This document shows, piece by piece, positions 63,262 through 64,000 of a stretch of DNA of 64,000 nucleotides (positions are counted from its first letter, which is position 1; each line of letters opens with the position of its first letter). The translations under genes were made by a program, and so were the position numbers. The stretch comes from Parabacteroides chinchillae. GTDB taxonomy: Bacteria > Bacteroidota > Bacteroidia > Bacteroidales > Tannerellaceae. The stretch spans positions 62,001-126,000 of the forward strand of contig NZ_FNVS01000006.1 in NCBI RefSeq assembly GCF_900108035.1, read 5' to 3'. Under the pieces are notes generated by a model. The model was not told where the DNA came from, did not search any database, and saw nothing but the letters and a program-made list of their open reading frames with translations.

Positions 63262-64000
63262 CTATTTACTAATCAATTCGATCTTGGCCCCTTTTACGCC
63301 GGGTGCCGAAGCTTCAAAGAAGATAATACCCGGTTGTTCCGAGGTCTGGACAATAGCAGTTAATTGCCCGCTAAACAATTTCATATGGGGAGCCTGAAAC
63401 GATTCCAGGCTGGCACTATTACCATTAGCTGCCGCATGGTAAGAACCGGCGCCGCGCACTTCAAATTTAATCTGGCGTGTATCATTCGGGCACAAATTGC
63501 CGTCTTTATCCACTACCCTCACATTTATGAATGAAAGGTCTTTACCATCGGCCGTAAGTTGTTTGCGGTCGGCCGTAAGTTCAATATGGTGAGGTTTACC
63601 TGCAGTATGCACTTCCTCTTCGGCAACAGCATTACCATCTTTATCGTAAGCAACCACCTTTAGCGTTCCCGGTTCATATTTGGTATCCATCCACATCAGG
63701 CGGTAACGCTTCTGACGTTCAAAAGCCGCCTTTGCAGCATCAGTATAACTGCTGTCGATACCTATTGACAAATCTTTCGTACGCTTGCCCTGGCTTTTTC
63801 CGTTGATAAAGAGTTCTGCAGACGGATAGTTGGTATAAACAAACACCGGAGTAGTTTCTCCTTCGCGTCCCGACCAGGTCCAATGAGGCAAAATATGCAA
63901 TGTACGCTCTGCTTTATTCCAATGGCTGCGATACAGATAATAACGATCCTTCGGAATACCGGCCAGATCAATGATACCAAACAACGAACTATGGCTTGGC
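63262..64000 (-). CDS. GH2 beta-galactosidase-like enzyme, C-terminal part (5' end beyond window)
   Basis: The frame is open to the edge (SHSSLFGIIDLAGIPKDRYYLYRSHWN) and continues outside. The visible 240+ residues match the end of a GH2 catalytic barrel and the DUF4982-type domain (HILPHWTWSGREGETTPVFVYTNYPSAELFINGKSQG), followed by an Ig-like beta domain (TADRKQLTADGKDLSFINVRVVDKDGNLCPNDTRQIKFEV). This organisation is found in Bacteroidetes secreted beta-galactosidases. The catalytic Glu residues are not in the window. The stop is at 63262-63264. Confidence 0.88.
   Translation of the reverse strand, partial: PSHSSLFGIIDLAGIPKDRYYLYRSHWNKAERTLHILPHWTWSGREGETTPVFVYTNYPSAELFINGKSQGKRTKDLSIGIDSSYTDAAKAAFERQKRYRLMWMDTKYEPGTLKVVAYDKDGNAVAEEEVHTAGKPHHIELTADRKQLTADGKDLSFINVRVVDKDGNLCPNDTRQIKFEVRGAGSYHAAANGNSASLESFQAPHMKLFSGQLTAIVQTSEQPGIIFFEASAPGVKGAKIELISK

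Noticed and set aside
1-64000. tRNA, rRNA, transposase, integrase or phage genes
   Set aside because: I looked through the gaps and the protein set and saw none; a covariance-model search would be needed to exclude small RNAs.

Overview
The window looks like a chromosomal segment of a gut Bacteroidales bacterium, most likely Parabacteroides or a close Tannerellaceae relative. The phylum is well supported: DUF4290, Lnb/DUF4105, DUF6722, PepSY-like and DUF4469 families are present, there is a hybrid two-component regulator next to glycoside hydrolases, most genes lack a Shine-Dalgarno sequence, and many promoters fit the Bacteroides pattern TTTG-N18/19-TAnnTTTG. The genus is a guess from gene order. 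I found no rRNA, tRNA, CRISPR array, transposase or phage gene.

Layout. 1-3.3 kb: leftward TPR protein, outer-membrane barrel protein and coaX, then a yhiM (DUF2776) gene that has lost its 5' third. 3.6-9.8 kb: rightward Lnb-type envelope protein, a phosphatase-fold protein that has lost nearly all metal ligands, and secA. 10.0-11.4 kb: a doubly deleted alanine dehydrogenase remnant and a TPR protein. 11.5-17.4 kb: a leftward envelope/housekeeping operon DUF4290-murA-rimM-M23 peptidase-dxr-rseP; its MurA has Asp in place of the fosfomycin-target Cys. 17.5-32.4 kb: a carbohydrate block with two GH2 enzymes, a DUF418 membrane protein, a DUF4965/glutaminase-A-like lipoprotein, a hybrid two-component system and a GH127-type lipoprotein, but no SusC/SusD pair. 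32.5-46.8 kb: mostly rightward housekeeping and metabolic genes (DUF3298 lipoprotein, rsmG, MBL hydrolase, gcvP, two small membrane proteins, a GH-like lipoprotein, a POT/MFS transporter, etfB-etfA-acyl-CoA dehydrogenase, rmuC), with tpx leftward.

46.8-63 kb is the most interesting part. A PAS histidine kinase, an NtrC-type sigma54 activator and a TolC-like outer-membrane channel lie on the left. A HlyD-type adaptor followed by two FtsX-like permeases, an ABC ATPase and two more FtsX-like permeases lies on the right. They are separated by an unrelated rightward block (lemA, DUF3137, dgkA, PAP2, HU-like). Upstream of both tolC and the adaptor I find the same 84-bp regulatory module: a sigma54 -24/-12 promoter with correct spacing and, exactly 44 bp further upstream, a TGTTC-N6-GAACA-type dyad plus a third half site. 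This suggests that the NtrC-type regulator activates the two separated halves of one envelope-spanning exporter as a single regulon.

The window also holds three kinds of intergenic short-repeat arrays (22-, 42- and 23-bp periods) sitting at gene 3' ends. It closes with a PepSY-like lipoprotein and the 3' end of a further GH2 gene that runs off the edge.
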